DNA of 64,000 nt from an uncultured SAR86 cluster bacterium. Its GTDB lineage: Bacteria > Pseudomonadota > Gammaproteobacteria > Magnimaribacterales > Magnimaribacteraceae. Numbering within the stretch: position 1 is the first letter of the stretch; every line of letters starts with the position of its first letter. Under the pieces are notes generated by a model. It made no database searches. It saw nothing but the letters and a program-made list of their open reading frames with translations, and was not told the origin of the DNA. Position numbers and translations under genes: made by a program. Positions 9,308 through 17,937 of this stretch are shown here, piece by piece. The stretch covers positions 124,001-188,000 of the forward strand of contig CACBBD010000001.1 of the NCBI GenBank assembly GCA_902537425.1. Reading direction: 5' to 3'.

Positions 9308-10591
9308 ATGAAGGTATTGATAGTTGGGTCAGGAGGAAGAGAGCACGCCCTATCGTGGAAAATATCTAAAAGCCCTTTAGTAGAAGAAATTTTTGTTGCT
9401 CCTGGAAATGGAGGAACAGAGTTAGAAAAATCTATTATCAATGTCGATATACCATCTGATGATATTGAGGAATTGGTAGAGTTTGCCATCAATGAACAAA
9501 TCGACCTAACTATCATTGGACCTGAAAATCCTTTGGTCAATGGCATAACTGACAAATTTGAAGAATCAGGATTAAGGTGTTTTGGGCCATCTAAAGGAGC
9601 CGCACAACTTGAAGGGTCAAAGGAGTTCATGAAGGATTTTCTTAAAAAATATAATATCCCTACGGCAGAATATTCCGCGTTCACCGACCCCATTAAAGCG
9701 ATAGACTATGTAAGAGAAAAGGGATGCCCCATTGTAATCAAAGCTGATGGACTAGCTGCCGGAAAAGGTGTAACAATCGCAAATAATATTCATGAGGCCA
9801 AAGAGGCAATAGATCTTGCCCTAGAATCAAAAATTTTTGGAGAAGCCGGAAGAAAAATTGTAATAGAGGAGTTCCTGATTGGAGAAGAAGCGAGTTTTAT
9901 CGTAATGACTGATGGGATTAACGCTATCCCGTTTCCAACTTCACAAGATCACAAAGCAAGAGATGAAAAAGACAGAGGACCAAATACCGGTGGTATGGGA
10001 GCGTATTCTCCAGCGCCAGTAGTTGACAGCATTGTCCATAAGAAAATCATGGAAGATGTAATTCATCCTACCCTAAAAGGTTTGCGAGAAGAGGGATATA
10101 AGTATGTTGGTTTTTTATATGCCGGGATGATGATAGATCAAGATAAGAACCTAAAAGTACTCGAATTTAATTGCCGTTTTGGTGATCCTGAGACTCAACC
10201 CATAATGATGAGACTCAAATCGGATCTAGCTGACCTTTGTTTTAAAGCATGTGAAAGTGACCTTAGTAATCAAACACTTGAGTGGGATGAAAAAAAATCT
10301 CTAGGGGTAGTTATTGCTGCAAAAGGATATCCATCTAACTATGAAATAAATAAAAAGATTATAAACATCCCTTCAGAAAAAAATGATCTTAAGGTTTTCC
10401 ATGCCGGTACTAGATTCCAAGCAGATCACTTAACTTCAAATGGAGGAAGGGTAATGTGCGTCACTGCACTTGGCTCTTCGATTCAATCTGCTCAAAAAAA
10501 AGTTTATAATGCAATAACTGAAATTTCGTATGAAGATGCTTTTTACAGAAAAGATATAGGTTACAGAGCAATAGATAGAGAAGAAGAGTGA
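9308..10591 (+). CDS. purD: Phosphoribosylamine-glycine ligase (GAR synthetase)
   Basis: A 427-aa ATP-grasp ligase catalysing the second step of purine synthesis, attaching glycine to phosphoribosylamine. The N-terminus reads KVLIVGSGGREHALSWK. Further hallmarks are IKADGLAAGKGV, DHKARDEKDRGPNTGGMG and LEFNCRFGDPETQ. Its last codons overlap the GTG start of coq7 (GTGA), so coq7 is likely translationally coupled although it belongs to another pathway. Confidence 0.98.
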   Translation: MKVLIVGSGGREHALSWKISKSPLVEEIFVAPGNGGTELEKSIINVDIPSDDIEELVEFAINEQIDLTIIGPENPLVNGITDKFEESGLRCFGPSKGAAQLEGSKEFMKDFLKKYNIPTAEYSAFTDPIKAIDYVREKGCPIVIKADGLAAGKGVTIANNIHEAKEAIDLALESKIFGEAGRKIVIEEFLIGEEASFIVMTDGINAIPFPTSQDHKARDEKDRGPNTGGMGAYSPAPVVDSIVHKKIMEDVIHPTLKGLREEGYKYVGFLYAGMMIDQDKNLKVLEFNCRFGDPETQPIMMRLKSDLADLCFKACESDLSNQTLEWDEKKSLGVVIAAKGYPSNYEINKKIINIPSEKNDLKVFHAGTRFQADHLTSNGGRVMCVTALGSSIQSAQKKVYNAITEISYEDAFYRKDIGYRAIDREEE

Positions 10592-11217
10592 GCTTAATAG
10601 ATAAATTTATCACTGAGATAGATAAGGGTTTAAAGTTTTCTTCACAAAACTACCAGAAAGAATCGAGACAGTATCCTGCACAAAACATTGATGAAGACTC
10701 TTTGAATGAACTTGATAGAAGTATTTCTGCAAGCCTGATGAGAATAAATCATGCTGGTGAAGTTTCCGCTCAAGGCTTATATAGAGGCCAGGCACTAACG
10801 GCTAGACTTGATGGAACAAGAGAAAAAATGGATGAAGCGGCTGAAGAAGAACTCGATCATTTGGCGTGGTGCAATAAAAGACTTGAAGAGCTTGATGAGA
10901 AACCAAGTATATTTAATCCAATCTGGTATGGACTATCTTTCACTATGGGGGCAATTGCTGGCATGGCTGGAGATAAATGGAGTTTGGGTTTTGTCCACGA
11001 AACAGAAGAGCAAGTTGTTAAGCACCTGAAAAGTCATATGGATAAAATTCCTGCTAACGACGCGAGAACTGCTTCTATTCTAGAACAAATGGCTATTGAC
11101 GAGGCACATCATAGCGAAGAAGCTCTACAATCAGGTGCTCTTGAATTGCCTGAGAATGTTAAAAAACTAATGGCTGGCATTGCTAAAATAATGACTAAAA
11201 CTAGTTATTATGTTTAG
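10588..11217 (+). CDS. coq7: 3-demethoxyubiquinol 3-hydroxylase (Coq7 family)
   Basis: A 209-aa membrane-associated diiron monooxygenase for the penultimate hydroxylation in ubiquinone synthesis. Carboxylate/histidine ligands appear as two repeats: INHAGEVSAQ and EEELDHLAWC, then ETEEQVVKHL and IDEAHHSEEA. Many gammaproteobacteria use UbiF for this step; this organism carries the Coq7 type, as Pseudomonas does. Start is GTG, overlapping the purD stop. No helical membrane segment is obvious, and members bind the bilayer peripherally. Confidence 0.93.
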   Translation: MSLIDKFITEIDKGLKFSSQNYQKESRQYPAQNIDEDSLNELDRSISASLMRINHAGEVSAQGLYRGQALTARLDGTREKMDEAAEEELDHLAWCNKRLEELDEKPSIFNPIWYGLSFTMGAIAGMAGDKWSLGFVHETEEQVVKHLKSHMDKIPANDARTASILEQMAIDEAHHSEEALQSGALELPENVKKLMAGIAKIMTKTSYYV

Positions 11218-11242
11218 TAAAAAATTTTTTTTAAATTACCCA

Positions 11243-11270
11243 TTGCTAATTAAATCAACACAGGTATAGT
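11243..11270 (+). promoter_or_regulatory. Sigma-70-type promoter for the RRM protein gene
   Basis: TTGCTA (11243-11248) and TATAGT (11265-11270) are 16 nt apart. The predicted start near 11277 falls just before a hairpin in the leader, giving a leader of about 37 nt. Confidence 0.5.
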
Positions 11271-11276
11271 TGCGCG

Positions 11277-11301
11277 CGTAGCAATTATGCTATGTTTTTT
11301 T
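11277..11301 (+). promoter_or_regulatory. Leader hairpin followed by T-run (possible attenuator)
   Basis: TAGCA-ATTA-TGCTA (11279-11292) forms a 5-bp stem, extendable to 7 pairs with a G-U and a C-G pair (11277-11294). Seven T residues follow directly (11295-11301). The layout looks like a small intrinsic terminator inside the leader, upstream of the AAGGAT ribosome site at 11305. The stem is short, so termination would be partial at best. Confidence 0.35.
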
Positions 11302-11313
11302 GAAAAGGATAAT

Positions 11314-11559
11314 ATGAATATATACGTTGGAAACATTCCCTGGAGCACATCTGAGGAAGAATTAGAGGCTCATTTTGCTCAATACGGAAACGTCAACGCA
11401 GTCAGGATAATCACAGAAGGTCACTCAGGTAGATCGAAAGGTTTCGGATTTGTAGAGATGGAATCAAAAGAAGCTGGTCAAGCAGCTATTGAAGCGCTTG
11501 ATGGAAATGATTTTGGTGGTAGAGATTTAAGAGTGAACGAAGCCAAACCTAGAGACTAG
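11314..11559 (+). CDS. Small RRM-type RNA-binding protein
   Basis: An 81-aa protein that is essentially one RNA recognition motif. RNP2 is IYVGNIPW at the N-terminus and RNP1 is SKGFGFVEM in the middle, ending in the short tail NEAKPRD. Single-RRM proteins of this kind are common in cyanobacteria and marine proteobacteria and are often cold-induced. The role here is not known. I choose ATG 11314 over 11287 because AAGGAT lies 4 nt before it and the protein then begins at the first RRM strand. It has its own promoter and a hairpin-containing leader. Confidence 0.92.
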   Translation: MNIYVGNIPWSTSEEELEAHFAQYGNVNAVRIITEGHSGRSKGFGFVEMESKEAGQAAIEALDGNDFGGRDLRVNEAKPRD

Positions 11560-11601
11560 CTCTCTCACTAGAAGAATTAATCTTTTCTTCTAAGATACAT
11601 A

Positions 11602-11644
11602 AACAAAGTTTAAAGCCCTGATATTATCTTGGCTTTACTTTGTT
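11602..11644. terminator. Bidirectional hairpin between convergent RRM gene and trpC
   Basis: AACAAAGT(TT)AAAGCC pairs with GGCTTT-ACTTTGTT, giving stems of 6 and 8 bp with a 2-nt bulge and a 13-nt loop. It lies between two convergent genes and reaches the trpC stop codon. No long T-tract follows on either side, so it may work as a transcript-end stabiliser as much as an intrinsic terminator. Confidence 0.5.
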
Positions 11645-12452
11645 ATGTATTTCCAATTCTATCTTGGGAGAAAAAAAGCTTTCTTAGTTCAGTTCCTGGA
11701 TTTTCTGCTCGCATAAAAGACTCCCCGACCAAAAAGTTTAAAACATCGTAATTGAGTATCTGATCTATATCTTCTCTTGTCTTTATTCCGCTTTCAGAGA
11801 CAACTAGTTTGTCTTTTAAGTTTAGAGATAATTCTTCGGTTGTTTTAAGGTCCACTTCAAAGGTACTCAAATTCCGATTATTAATACCAATAAATGGAAA
11901 ATCTATTGGTTGAATACGTTCAAGTTCGTCTTGGTTATGAATCTCCACCAAAACATCTAGATCCAGGCTTTCAGCAATAGTCTTAAACTCCTTAAGTTGA
12001 CTATCTGATAAAGCAGATACGATTAATAAAATACAATCTGCACCATATAATTTGCTCTGATAAATCTGATACTCATTAATAATAAAATCTTTTCTTAAAA
12101 GAGGAATCTCTACTTTAGACCTTATCTTCTTGAGATATTCTAAAGAGCCGTGAAAGAATTTTTTGTCAGTCAATACGCTCAAACAAGTAGCATTATTTTC
12201 TTCGTATTGTTTAGCGATAGTTTCAGGCGAGAAGTTCTCTCTAATCACACCTTTGCTAGGAGAAGCCTTTTTTATTTCTGCAATTACAGATACAAGGCCT
12301 TCATTATTTCTTTGCTGGATAGATTGAATAAATCCTCGTCTTGGAGGTAAGTCTAAAATCTTAGATTTGATATCTTCTAAGCTTTCTATTCTCTCTTCCT
12401 CAGTTACTACTGAGTGCTTATCTTTTATAATTTCGTCAAGGTAGCTTGCCAT
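11643..12452 (-). CDS. trpC: Indole-3-glycerol phosphate synthase
   Basis: A 269-aa single-domain (beta/alpha)8 enzyme closing the indole ring in tryptophan synthesis. Recognisable parts are VIAEIKKASPSKGVI (catalytic Lys, phosphate site), PLLRKDFIINEYQIYQ, DCILLIVSAL, GINNRNL and VSESGIKTREDI. The fused TrpF domain of E. coli is absent. The start codon overlaps the trpD stop by one base (TAATG). This is the last gene of the amgK-to-trpC array. trpF, trpB and trpA are not in the window. Confidence 0.97.
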   Translation of the reverse strand: MASYLDEIIKDKHSVVTEEERIESLEDIKSKILDLPPRRGFIQSIQQRNNEGLVSVIAEIKKASPSKGVIRENFSPETIAKQYEENNATCLSVLTDKKFFHGSLEYLKKIRSKVEIPLLRKDFIINEYQIYQSKLYGADCILLIVSALSDSQLKEFKTIAESLDLDVLVEIHNQDELERIQPIDFPFIGINNRNLSTFEVDLKTTEELSLNLKDKLVVSESGIKTREDIDQILNYDVLNFLVGESFMRAENPGTELRKLFFSQDRIGNT

Positions 12453-13468
12453 TAGAATTTAGATGAGTATTCGACTAATTGATTAAGTTTTTCAATCCCA
12501 CCGCCATCTTTTACACATTCATTAGCTAATCTAATACCCGCCTCTAATGAGCTTGATACTTCAGAAACATATAGTGCAGCACCAGCTGCCATCGAGATCA
12601 TAGAAGAAGCTTCTTTATGTTTATCAACTAACCCTAATTTAACAAGATTAAGACTTTCTTCTGGAGAATTCACTTGTAATCCATTAAGCGAAGAAGTTGT
12701 GAAATTAAAATCTTCGGGGTTAATCGTATACTCAGAGATGTCTCCATCTTTCATCTCTATAACTAACGTTGGAGAGGCGATACTAATCTCATCCAAGCCG
12801 TCTTTAGAGTGAACAATCATCGTATGTTCACTTCCCAATTCTTTTAATACATTAGTAATCGGCTTCATCCACTTCTTGTCATAAACACCCATAACTTGTC
12901 TTTTAGCAGATGCGGGATTAGTCAACGGTCCAAGGACATTGAAAATACTCTTTTGAGCGATTTCTTTTCTAGGACCAACAACATGCTTCATGGCACTATG
13001 ATGGGCTGGAGCAAACATGAATCCTAAACCGATATTTTTTATACAATCTGCCACTTCAGAGGGTTTAAGTGTAAGTGGAACACCTGCTTGTTCAAGAAGA
13101 TCTGCGCTACCGCTGCTCCTCGTTGCTGACCTGTTGCCATGTTTTGCGACTTTTGCTCCACATTGACTTGCAACAAATGCAGAAGCTGTTGATACATTAA
13201 AAATACCAATTCCTGATCCTCCTGTACCACAAGTATCTACAAGGTGAGTTAAATCAGTTTTGACTTTTTCAGAAAGTTCTCTCATTACTTCAACTGCGCC
13301 AATTACCTCTTCAACCGTTTCTCCTTTCATCGATAAAGCTATTAAAAAAGCACCAATTTGAGCATCAGTAACCTTACCTTCTAATATCTCAAACATAACG
13401 GAAGACATTTCCTGTTTTCGAAGATCTTGATTTGAGACTACTTTGCTTATACCTTCTTGTATATTCAT
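12452..13468 (-). CDS. trpD: Anthranilate phosphoribosyltransferase
   Basis: A 338-aa enzyme that joins anthranilate to PRPP. The PRPP site DTCGTGGSGIGIFNVST, KHGNRSATRSSGSADLLE and FAPAHHSAMKHVVGPRKE are all present. It is a free-standing TrpD, not fused to TrpG as in E. coli. The gap to trpG is 2 nt. Confidence 0.97.
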   Translation of the reverse strand: MNIQEGISKVVSNQDLRKQEMSSVMFEILEGKVTDAQIGAFLIALSMKGETVEEVIGAVEVMRELSEKVKTDLTHLVDTCGTGGSGIGIFNVSTASAFVASQCGAKVAKHGNRSATRSSGSADLLEQAGVPLTLKPSEVADCIKNIGLGFMFAPAHHSAMKHVVGPRKEIAQKSIFNVLGPLTNPASAKRQVMGVYDKKWMKPITNVLKELGSEHTMIVHSKDGLDEISIASPTLVIEMKDGDISEYTINPEDFNFTTSSLNGLQVNSPEESLNLVKLGLVDKHKEASSMISMAAGAALYVSEVSSSLEAGIRLANECVKDGGGIEKLNQLVEYSSKF

Positions 13469-13470
13469 AT

Positions 13471-14037
13471 CTAGTAAATATCCAAAAAGTTTTTTAGAAG
13501 AGATTTACCGTGTTCAGTCGCGATGGATTCCGGATGAAACTGTATTCCGGTGACTGGTTCTGAATTATGTTGAATAGCCATTATTGTCCCATCTTCAGAT
13601 CTAGCCGTGATATCAAATTCTTTTGAAAGTGATGACTCTTCAATAACAAGGGAATGGTATCTTGTGGCGAGAAATTCTTTTTCTAATGAAGAGAATATAC
13701 CTTCTCCATTATGGCTAATTTTCGAAAGTTTTCCGTGCATAATCTCATTAGCTTTTATTATATTTGCACCATGTGCAGAACCAATAGATTGATGGCCTAG
13801 GCAAACACCTAAAATAGGTACTTTACCTGAAAATTCTTTAATCACATCAACGGATATTCCAGCTTCTTTTGGTGTGCAAGGGCCAGGAGATATAACAATG
13901 TAATTTGGAGATTTCTTTTTAATTTCCTGGACGCTTATCTCATCATTCCTATATACCTCTACTTCTTGTGACATTTCGTAAAAGTATTGAACAAGGTTGT
14001 ATGTAAAAGAATCATAGTTATCGATCATTAGTAACAT
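13471..14037 (-). CDS. trpG: Anthranilate synthase, glutamine amidotransferase component
   Basis: A 188-aa class I glutamine amidotransferase that supplies ammonia to TrpE. The nucleophile lies in ILGVCLGHQSIG and the His-Glu pair in GIQFHPESI. The N-terminus MLLMIDNYDSFTYNLVQ is typical. In some bacteria the same subunit also serves PabB in folate synthesis. It lies 3 nt after trpE. Confidence 0.96.
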   Translation of the reverse strand: MLLMIDNYDSFTYNLVQYFYEMSQEVEVYRNDEISVQEIKKKSPNYIVISPGPCTPKEAGISVDVIKEFSGKVPILGVCLGHQSIGSAHGANIIKANEIMHGKLSKISHNGEGIFSSLEKEFLATRYHSLVIEESSLSKEFDITARSEDGTIMAIQHNSEPVTGIQFHPESIATEHGKSLLKNFLDIY

Positions 14038-14040
14038 ATC

Positions 14041-15483
14041 TCAACCTTCTAGTTTTTCCTGCACCATTTCTGCAGCTTTGAAAATAGCTCGACCTTTATT
14101 TAGTGATTCTTTCCATTCTAGATCCGGAACTGAGTCTGCAACCCAGCCTCCTCCTGCCTGAATATAAAGTACTTCGTCTTTAATAACTGCTGTCCTGATT
14201 GCAATTGCCATATCCATATTACCCTGCCAAGAAAGGTATCCTATTGCTCCACCATAAATACCTCTTTTCACAGGCTCAAATTCATCAATGATCTCCATAG
14301 CTCTTATTTTAGGAGCACCTGAGACGGTTCCTGCAGGAAAAGTAGCCTTAAATAAATCAATGGCAGACAAGCCATCTTCCAATTCAGCTTCAACATTAGA
14401 AACCATATGCATAACGTGACTATATCTTTCTATCCCAAATTGTTCAGTAACATTTACAGTACCAGGTTTGGCAACTCGTCCTACATCGTTCCTTCCTAAA
14501 TCAATTAACATCAGATGCTCCGCAATTTCTTTAGGGTCATTAATCATATCTTCTTCCATAGCTACATCATCTGCATCATCTTTACCTCTTCTTCTAGTAC
14601 CAGCTATTGGTCTTACCGTAACCTTATTATCTTCAAGTCTTGCTAAGATTTCTGGAGAGGATCCCACTATATGAAAATCATGTAAGTTTAAGTAATACAT
14701 ATAAGGCGATGGATTTAATTGCCTAATAGATCTATACAAAGCTACCGGATCGGCCGTAAAAGGAAGCGACATACGCTGCGAACAAACAACTTGCATAATG
14801 TCTCCTTCTTCGATGTATTTTTTTGCTTTCTCTACTGAATTCTTAAATTCATCTTCGCCAAATCCAGATATGAAATCAGATTCATTTATAGTTTTTTCAG
14901 GTTTCTTGAAATCTTGAAATTTAAGAGGCTCTTTAAGTTTTTCTTCTAACTCATCTAATCGTCTCTCTGCAATATCTCGATCCTCTTCACTATCAATTAA
15001 TATAATTAAATGAAGTTTATTCTTTAGATTATCGAATACAGCAACTTCTTCAGAGACCATGAATAAGGCATCCGGTGTCCCTAAAGAATCTATAGGAACA
15101 GATTCGATCAATTTCTTTTCAATGTATCTGACACAATCATATGAAAAATAACCGACAAGACCGCCATTAAACTTTGGTAAATTTGCATCCTCTTCAAGAG
15201 CGAAGCTTTTCTGAAGCTGGTCTAAATAATCTAAAGGATCATCAGTTGTTATGGTCTCAATTTGCTTTCCATCTTGAAGAATTACAACTTCATTTTTTAT
15301 AACCTTTATTAATCTTCTGGCTTTTAAGCCGATAAGGGAGTATCTAGCCCACTTATCCCCGCCTTCAACTGACTCAAACAAATAACTATAAGAACAGTTA
15401 GCCAATTTCCTATAGACACTGAGAGGGGTCTCCATATCGGCTAGGATTTCGCGAGAAATAGGAATTTTTTTTTGTATATCCAC
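14041..15483 (-). CDS. trpE: Anthranilate synthase component I
   Basis: A 480-aa chorismate-utilising enzyme making anthranilate. An N-terminal SYLFES segment corresponds to the Trp feedback site motif. The catalytic core shows [65 protein letters not shown] and the end [14 protein letters not shown]. The gap to rpe is only 4 nt, leaving no room for a leader peptide or attenuator ahead of the trp genes. Confidence 0.97.
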   Translation of the reverse strand: MDIQKKIPISREILADMETPLSVYRKLANCSYSYLFESVEGGDKWARYSLIGLKARRLIKVIKNEVVILQDGKQIETITTDDPLDYLDQLQKSFALEEDANLPKFNGGLVGYFSYDCVRYIEKKLIESVPIDSLGTPDALFMVSEEVAVFDNLKNKLHLIILIDSEEDRDIAERRLDELEEKLKEPLKFQDFKKPEKTINESDFISGFGEDEFKNSVEKAKKYIEEGDIMQVVCSQRMSLPFTADPVALYRSIRQLNPSPYMYYLNLHDFHIVGSSPEILARLEDNKVTVRPIAGTRRRGKDDADDVAMEEDMINDPKEIAEHLMLIDLGRNDVGRVAKPGTVNVTEQFGIERYSHVMHMVSNVEAELEDGLSAIDLFKATFPAGTVSGAPKIRAMEIIDEFEPVKRGIYGGAIGYLSWQGNMDMAIAIRTAVIKDEVLYIQAGGGWVADSVPDLEWKESLNKGRAIFKAAEMVQEKLEG

Positions 15484-15487
15484 TATT

Positions 15488-16162
15488 TTAGAGAGCTTCT
15501 AGAGAGGATCTCATTTGTTTAATTATCTTAGAATAATCTTCTTGATTAAAAATAGCTGATCCAGCAACAAAAGTATCGGCACCTGCTTCAGCTACAGTAG
15601 CAATATTTTCTAAGTTAATTCCACCATCAACCTCAAGTCTTATATCTAAATTTTTCTTATCGATCGTATCTCTTACTTTTGTGACTTTCGCAAGTACAGA
15701 ATCAATAAATTTTTGTCCTCCAAAACCAGGATTAACGGACATTAGCAGAATCATGTCTAATTTATCGATTGATTCCTCAATTAAACTAACTGGAGTTGCA
15801 GGATTTAGGACTAAACCAGCTTTACAATCATGGCTTTTGATAAGTTCAATTGACCTATCTATATGATCAGTAGCTTCGGGGTGAAAAGTGATATAAGTTG
15901 ATCCTGCTTTTGCAAAACTCTCAATTAAACTATCCACTGGTTTGACCATCAAATGAGTATCTATAGGCGCTTTAATTCCATAATCCCGCAGTGCCTTACA
16001 AACCATAGGCCCTATAGTTAGATTGGGCACGTAATGATTGTCCATAACATCAAAATGAATCCAGTCAGCACCAGAATCTAAGACGCTCTTAGATTCTTCA
16101 CCCAGGCGAGCAAAGTCTGCTGATAAGATAGAAGGTGCAATTATGTAGTCTTTAGTTGTCAT
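15488..16162 (-). CDS. rpe: Ribulose-phosphate 3-epimerase
   Basis: A 224-aa TIM-barrel metalloenzyme interconverting ribulose 5-phosphate and xylulose 5-phosphate in the pentose phosphate pathway. Visible motifs are [30 protein letters not shown] (metal ligands), [17 protein letters not shown] and LEVDGGIN with [12 protein letters not shown]. The gph phosphatase gene that often separates rpe from trpE is missing. murU is 12 nt upstream. Confidence 0.97.
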   Translation of the reverse strand: MTTKDYIIAPSILSADFARLGEESKSVLDSGADWIHFDVMDNHYVPNLTIGPMVCKALRDYGIKAPIDTHLMVKPVDSLIESFAKAGSTYITFHPEATDHIDRSIELIKSHDCKAGLVLNPATPVSLIEESIDKLDMILLMSVNPGFGGQKFIDSVLAKVTKVRDTIDKKNLDIRLEVDGGINLENIATVAEAGADTFVAGSAIFNQEDYSKIIKQMRSSLEAL

Positions 16163-16174
16163 GAGGGTGCAAGT

Positions 16175-16840
16175 CTAATCTTCGCTCAGTAAACTGTCTA
16201 ATCTTTCAACATCTTCTAGGGTATTGAGATTCTCGTATCTTCCCTTAAATATCTCACCAGAGACAAGATTATTTGAAGAAGCTGGTTTTAGAATATCATT
16301 CCAAAGTTCCAGAGGTCCCTTCTCGGATAAACTAAACAAATCTGGTGAAATAATCATTATTCCGGAAAAAGTATATTTATTTTCTTCTAGGTCAGACCTA
16401 ACGTAACCATCAATAAGCGAAACATCTCCTGTTGGATTGCTCTCAGGATTAGGAATAAGAATCATATGCGCCAAGAAATCATCCTTAAGCTCTAAATTAT
16501 TAAAATTAAAATCGGTCCATATATCTGAACTAAGAACAAAAAAAGGTTCCTCGAAGTGATGTATAGCATTTTGTATTCCGCCCCCCGTCCCCAATAGCTC
16601 TTTTTCCAGGGAATAGGAAATCTTGAGCCCATAATCTGAGCCATCTCCAAGTAAGTTCACTATCTTTTCACCTCGATGGTGAAGATTAATAACAATTTCT
16701 TCAATATTGGTATTTTTTAAGTTCTTAATAATCCTTTCAATCAAGGAAACTCCGCCAACTTTTACCAATGGCTTAGGATTATCCTCTGTAAATGGAAGAA
16801 GTCTTTTGCCTTTCCCGGCTGCAAGTAAAAATGCTTTCAT
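16175..16840 (-). CDS. murU: N-acetylmuramate alpha-1-phosphate uridylyltransferase
   Basis: A 221-aa sugar-1-phosphate nucleotidyltransferase with the family start KAFLLAAGKGKRLLPFTEDNPKPLVKVGG and a GTGGGIQNA uridine-binding segment. In Pseudomonas MurU makes UDP-MurNAc from MurNAc 1-phosphate, recycling peptidoglycan and bypassing de novo MurA/MurB. The specific assignment depends on its 4-nt overlap with the AmgK-like kinase and on the divergent lptD. The domain alone would only say sugar nucleotidyltransferase. Confidence 0.88.
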   Translation of the reverse strand: MKAFLLAAGKGKRLLPFTEDNPKPLVKVGGVSLIERIIKNLKNTNIEEIVINLHHRGEKIVNLLGDGSDYGLKISYSLEKELLGTGGGIQNAIHHFEEPFFVLSSDIWTDFNFNNLELKDDFLAHMILIPNPESNPTGDVSLIDGYVRSDLEENKYTFSGIMIISPDLFSLSEKGPLELWNDILKPASSNNLVSGEIFKGRYENLNTLEDVERLDSLLSED

Positions 16841-17850
16841 GGAATATTTCTTAAAATTTTAATAAGTTTTGGTTCAACCTTTTCTGTTAAGAAAGTTGCT
16901 AATTCTTTAGAAGCAGGATATTTTTCTAAATCAGTTTGAAGATATTTTAGAGTCTGTTTTAAATCCTTTAGTCTAAAAGATTTTTTATCTCTTAGGTGTA
17001 ACCTAGATAGTGTTCCTAAAATCCTAAACTGACGTTGGAAGCCAGCAAAATCTACATCTTTTTCAAGATCTGAGAGTTTTAACTCTTCTAATTTGTTGCC
17101 CTTGATACCTTCCATATAGAATTGAAGATAATTAAGTAAATCTTCATTACTCAAGGGGTTTTCTATATCTTTTAAAATAGACACAAGATCTATAGCATAA
17201 GGTCCAAAGCATAAATCTTGGAAATCCAATATTCCAATTTCATTTTTTTCTAAAAGCATAAGATTTCGGAATTCGAAATCAAAATGACATACTACATGGG
17301 ATTGTTGTGAACACTCTTTTACTATCAGGTCCCAACTATCATTTAACATTTTTTTATCATGAGTAGAATAGTCTAATTCTAGAAAACTCGTTAAAAACCA
17401 ATCTTCAAAAAGAGACATTTGCTGTTTCAATATCTTCGGCGTAAGCTTAAGGAGATCATCAGGTGGTTTAATTTCTTGAAGTTGATGGATTTTTTGTAAT
17501 GATTTTTTAAAAAGGGATTCTTTATTTTCTTCATTTATTTCCAGTTGAACGACTTTGTCACCGAAATCCTCTAAAATCATAAAACCTTTAAGATGATCAA
17601 AAGCTTCTACTATGGGTACTCTAATGCCATTTTTTCTCAGAAAATTTGAATGACCTTCAAATAATTCATTTTGTTTGGAATTAGGCTCAGATATCACACC
17701 TATTTTTGTTCCTGTATCGGTCTGAAATCTGAAATAATGCCTCAGACTTGCTTGCTCTCTAAGAGGCTGCATGCTTTGAATTTCTTTAAATCCTAAACTT
17801 GATCCTTGCATTAAGACCCAATTTAACAAGTCATCTTTCATCTCTGTCAT
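16837..17850 (-). CDS. amgK: N-acetylmuramate/N-acetylglucosamine kinase (AmgK-like)
   Basis: A 337-aa APH-fold kinase phosphorylating the anomeric position of recycled MurNAc or GlcNAc. The catalytic loop is VVCHFDFEFRNLML and the metal motif is ILDFQDLCFGPYAIDL. An N-terminal lobe FMILEDFGD is also visible. It overlaps murU by 4 nt and diverges from lptD, exactly the arrangement in Pseudomonas. It is the promoter-proximal gene of a minus-strand array running on into the trp genes. Confidence 0.9.
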   Translation of the reverse strand: MTEMKDDLLNWVLMQGSSLGFKEIQSMQPLREQASLRHYFRFQTDTGTKIGVISEPNSKQNELFEGHSNFLRKNGIRVPIVEAFDHLKGFMILEDFGDKVVQLEINEENKESLFKKSLQKIHQLQEIKPPDDLLKLTPKILKQQMSLFEDWFLTSFLELDYSTHDKKMLNDSWDLIVKECSQQSHVVCHFDFEFRNLMLLEKNEIGILDFQDLCFGPYAIDLVSILKDIENPLSNEDLLNYLQFYMEGIKGNKLEELKLSDLEKDVDFAGFQRQFRILGTLSRLHLRDKKSFRLKDLKQTLKYLQTDLEKYPASKELATFLTEKVEPKLIKILRNIP

Positions 17851-17901
17851 AATATTATAGTAATCTGAAGAGGTCTTCCTTTATGATCTGAATAAGTTTA
17901 T

Positions 17902-17929
17902 GGAACAATCACTGCCAAAAATACTCTAA
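17902..17929 (+). promoter_or_regulatory. Sigma-E-like promoter for lptD
   Basis: GGAACAA (17902-17908), a 16-nt spacer and TCTAA (17925-17929) fit the extracytoplasmic stress sigma-E pattern GGAACTT-N15/16-TCnnA. lptD and surA belong to the sigma-E regulon in E. coli. The expected start site, about 6-7 nt after the -10, is within a few bases of the lptD ATG at 17938, so a transcript from here would be nearly leaderless. Confidence 0.4.
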
Positions 17930-17937
17930 TTTGTACT

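Noticed and set aside
9229-9693. 154-codon minus-strand frame across the purH-purD junction.
   Set aside because: It covers strongly conserved coding sequence of two purine genes on the other strand; its composition is that of a reverse shadow.
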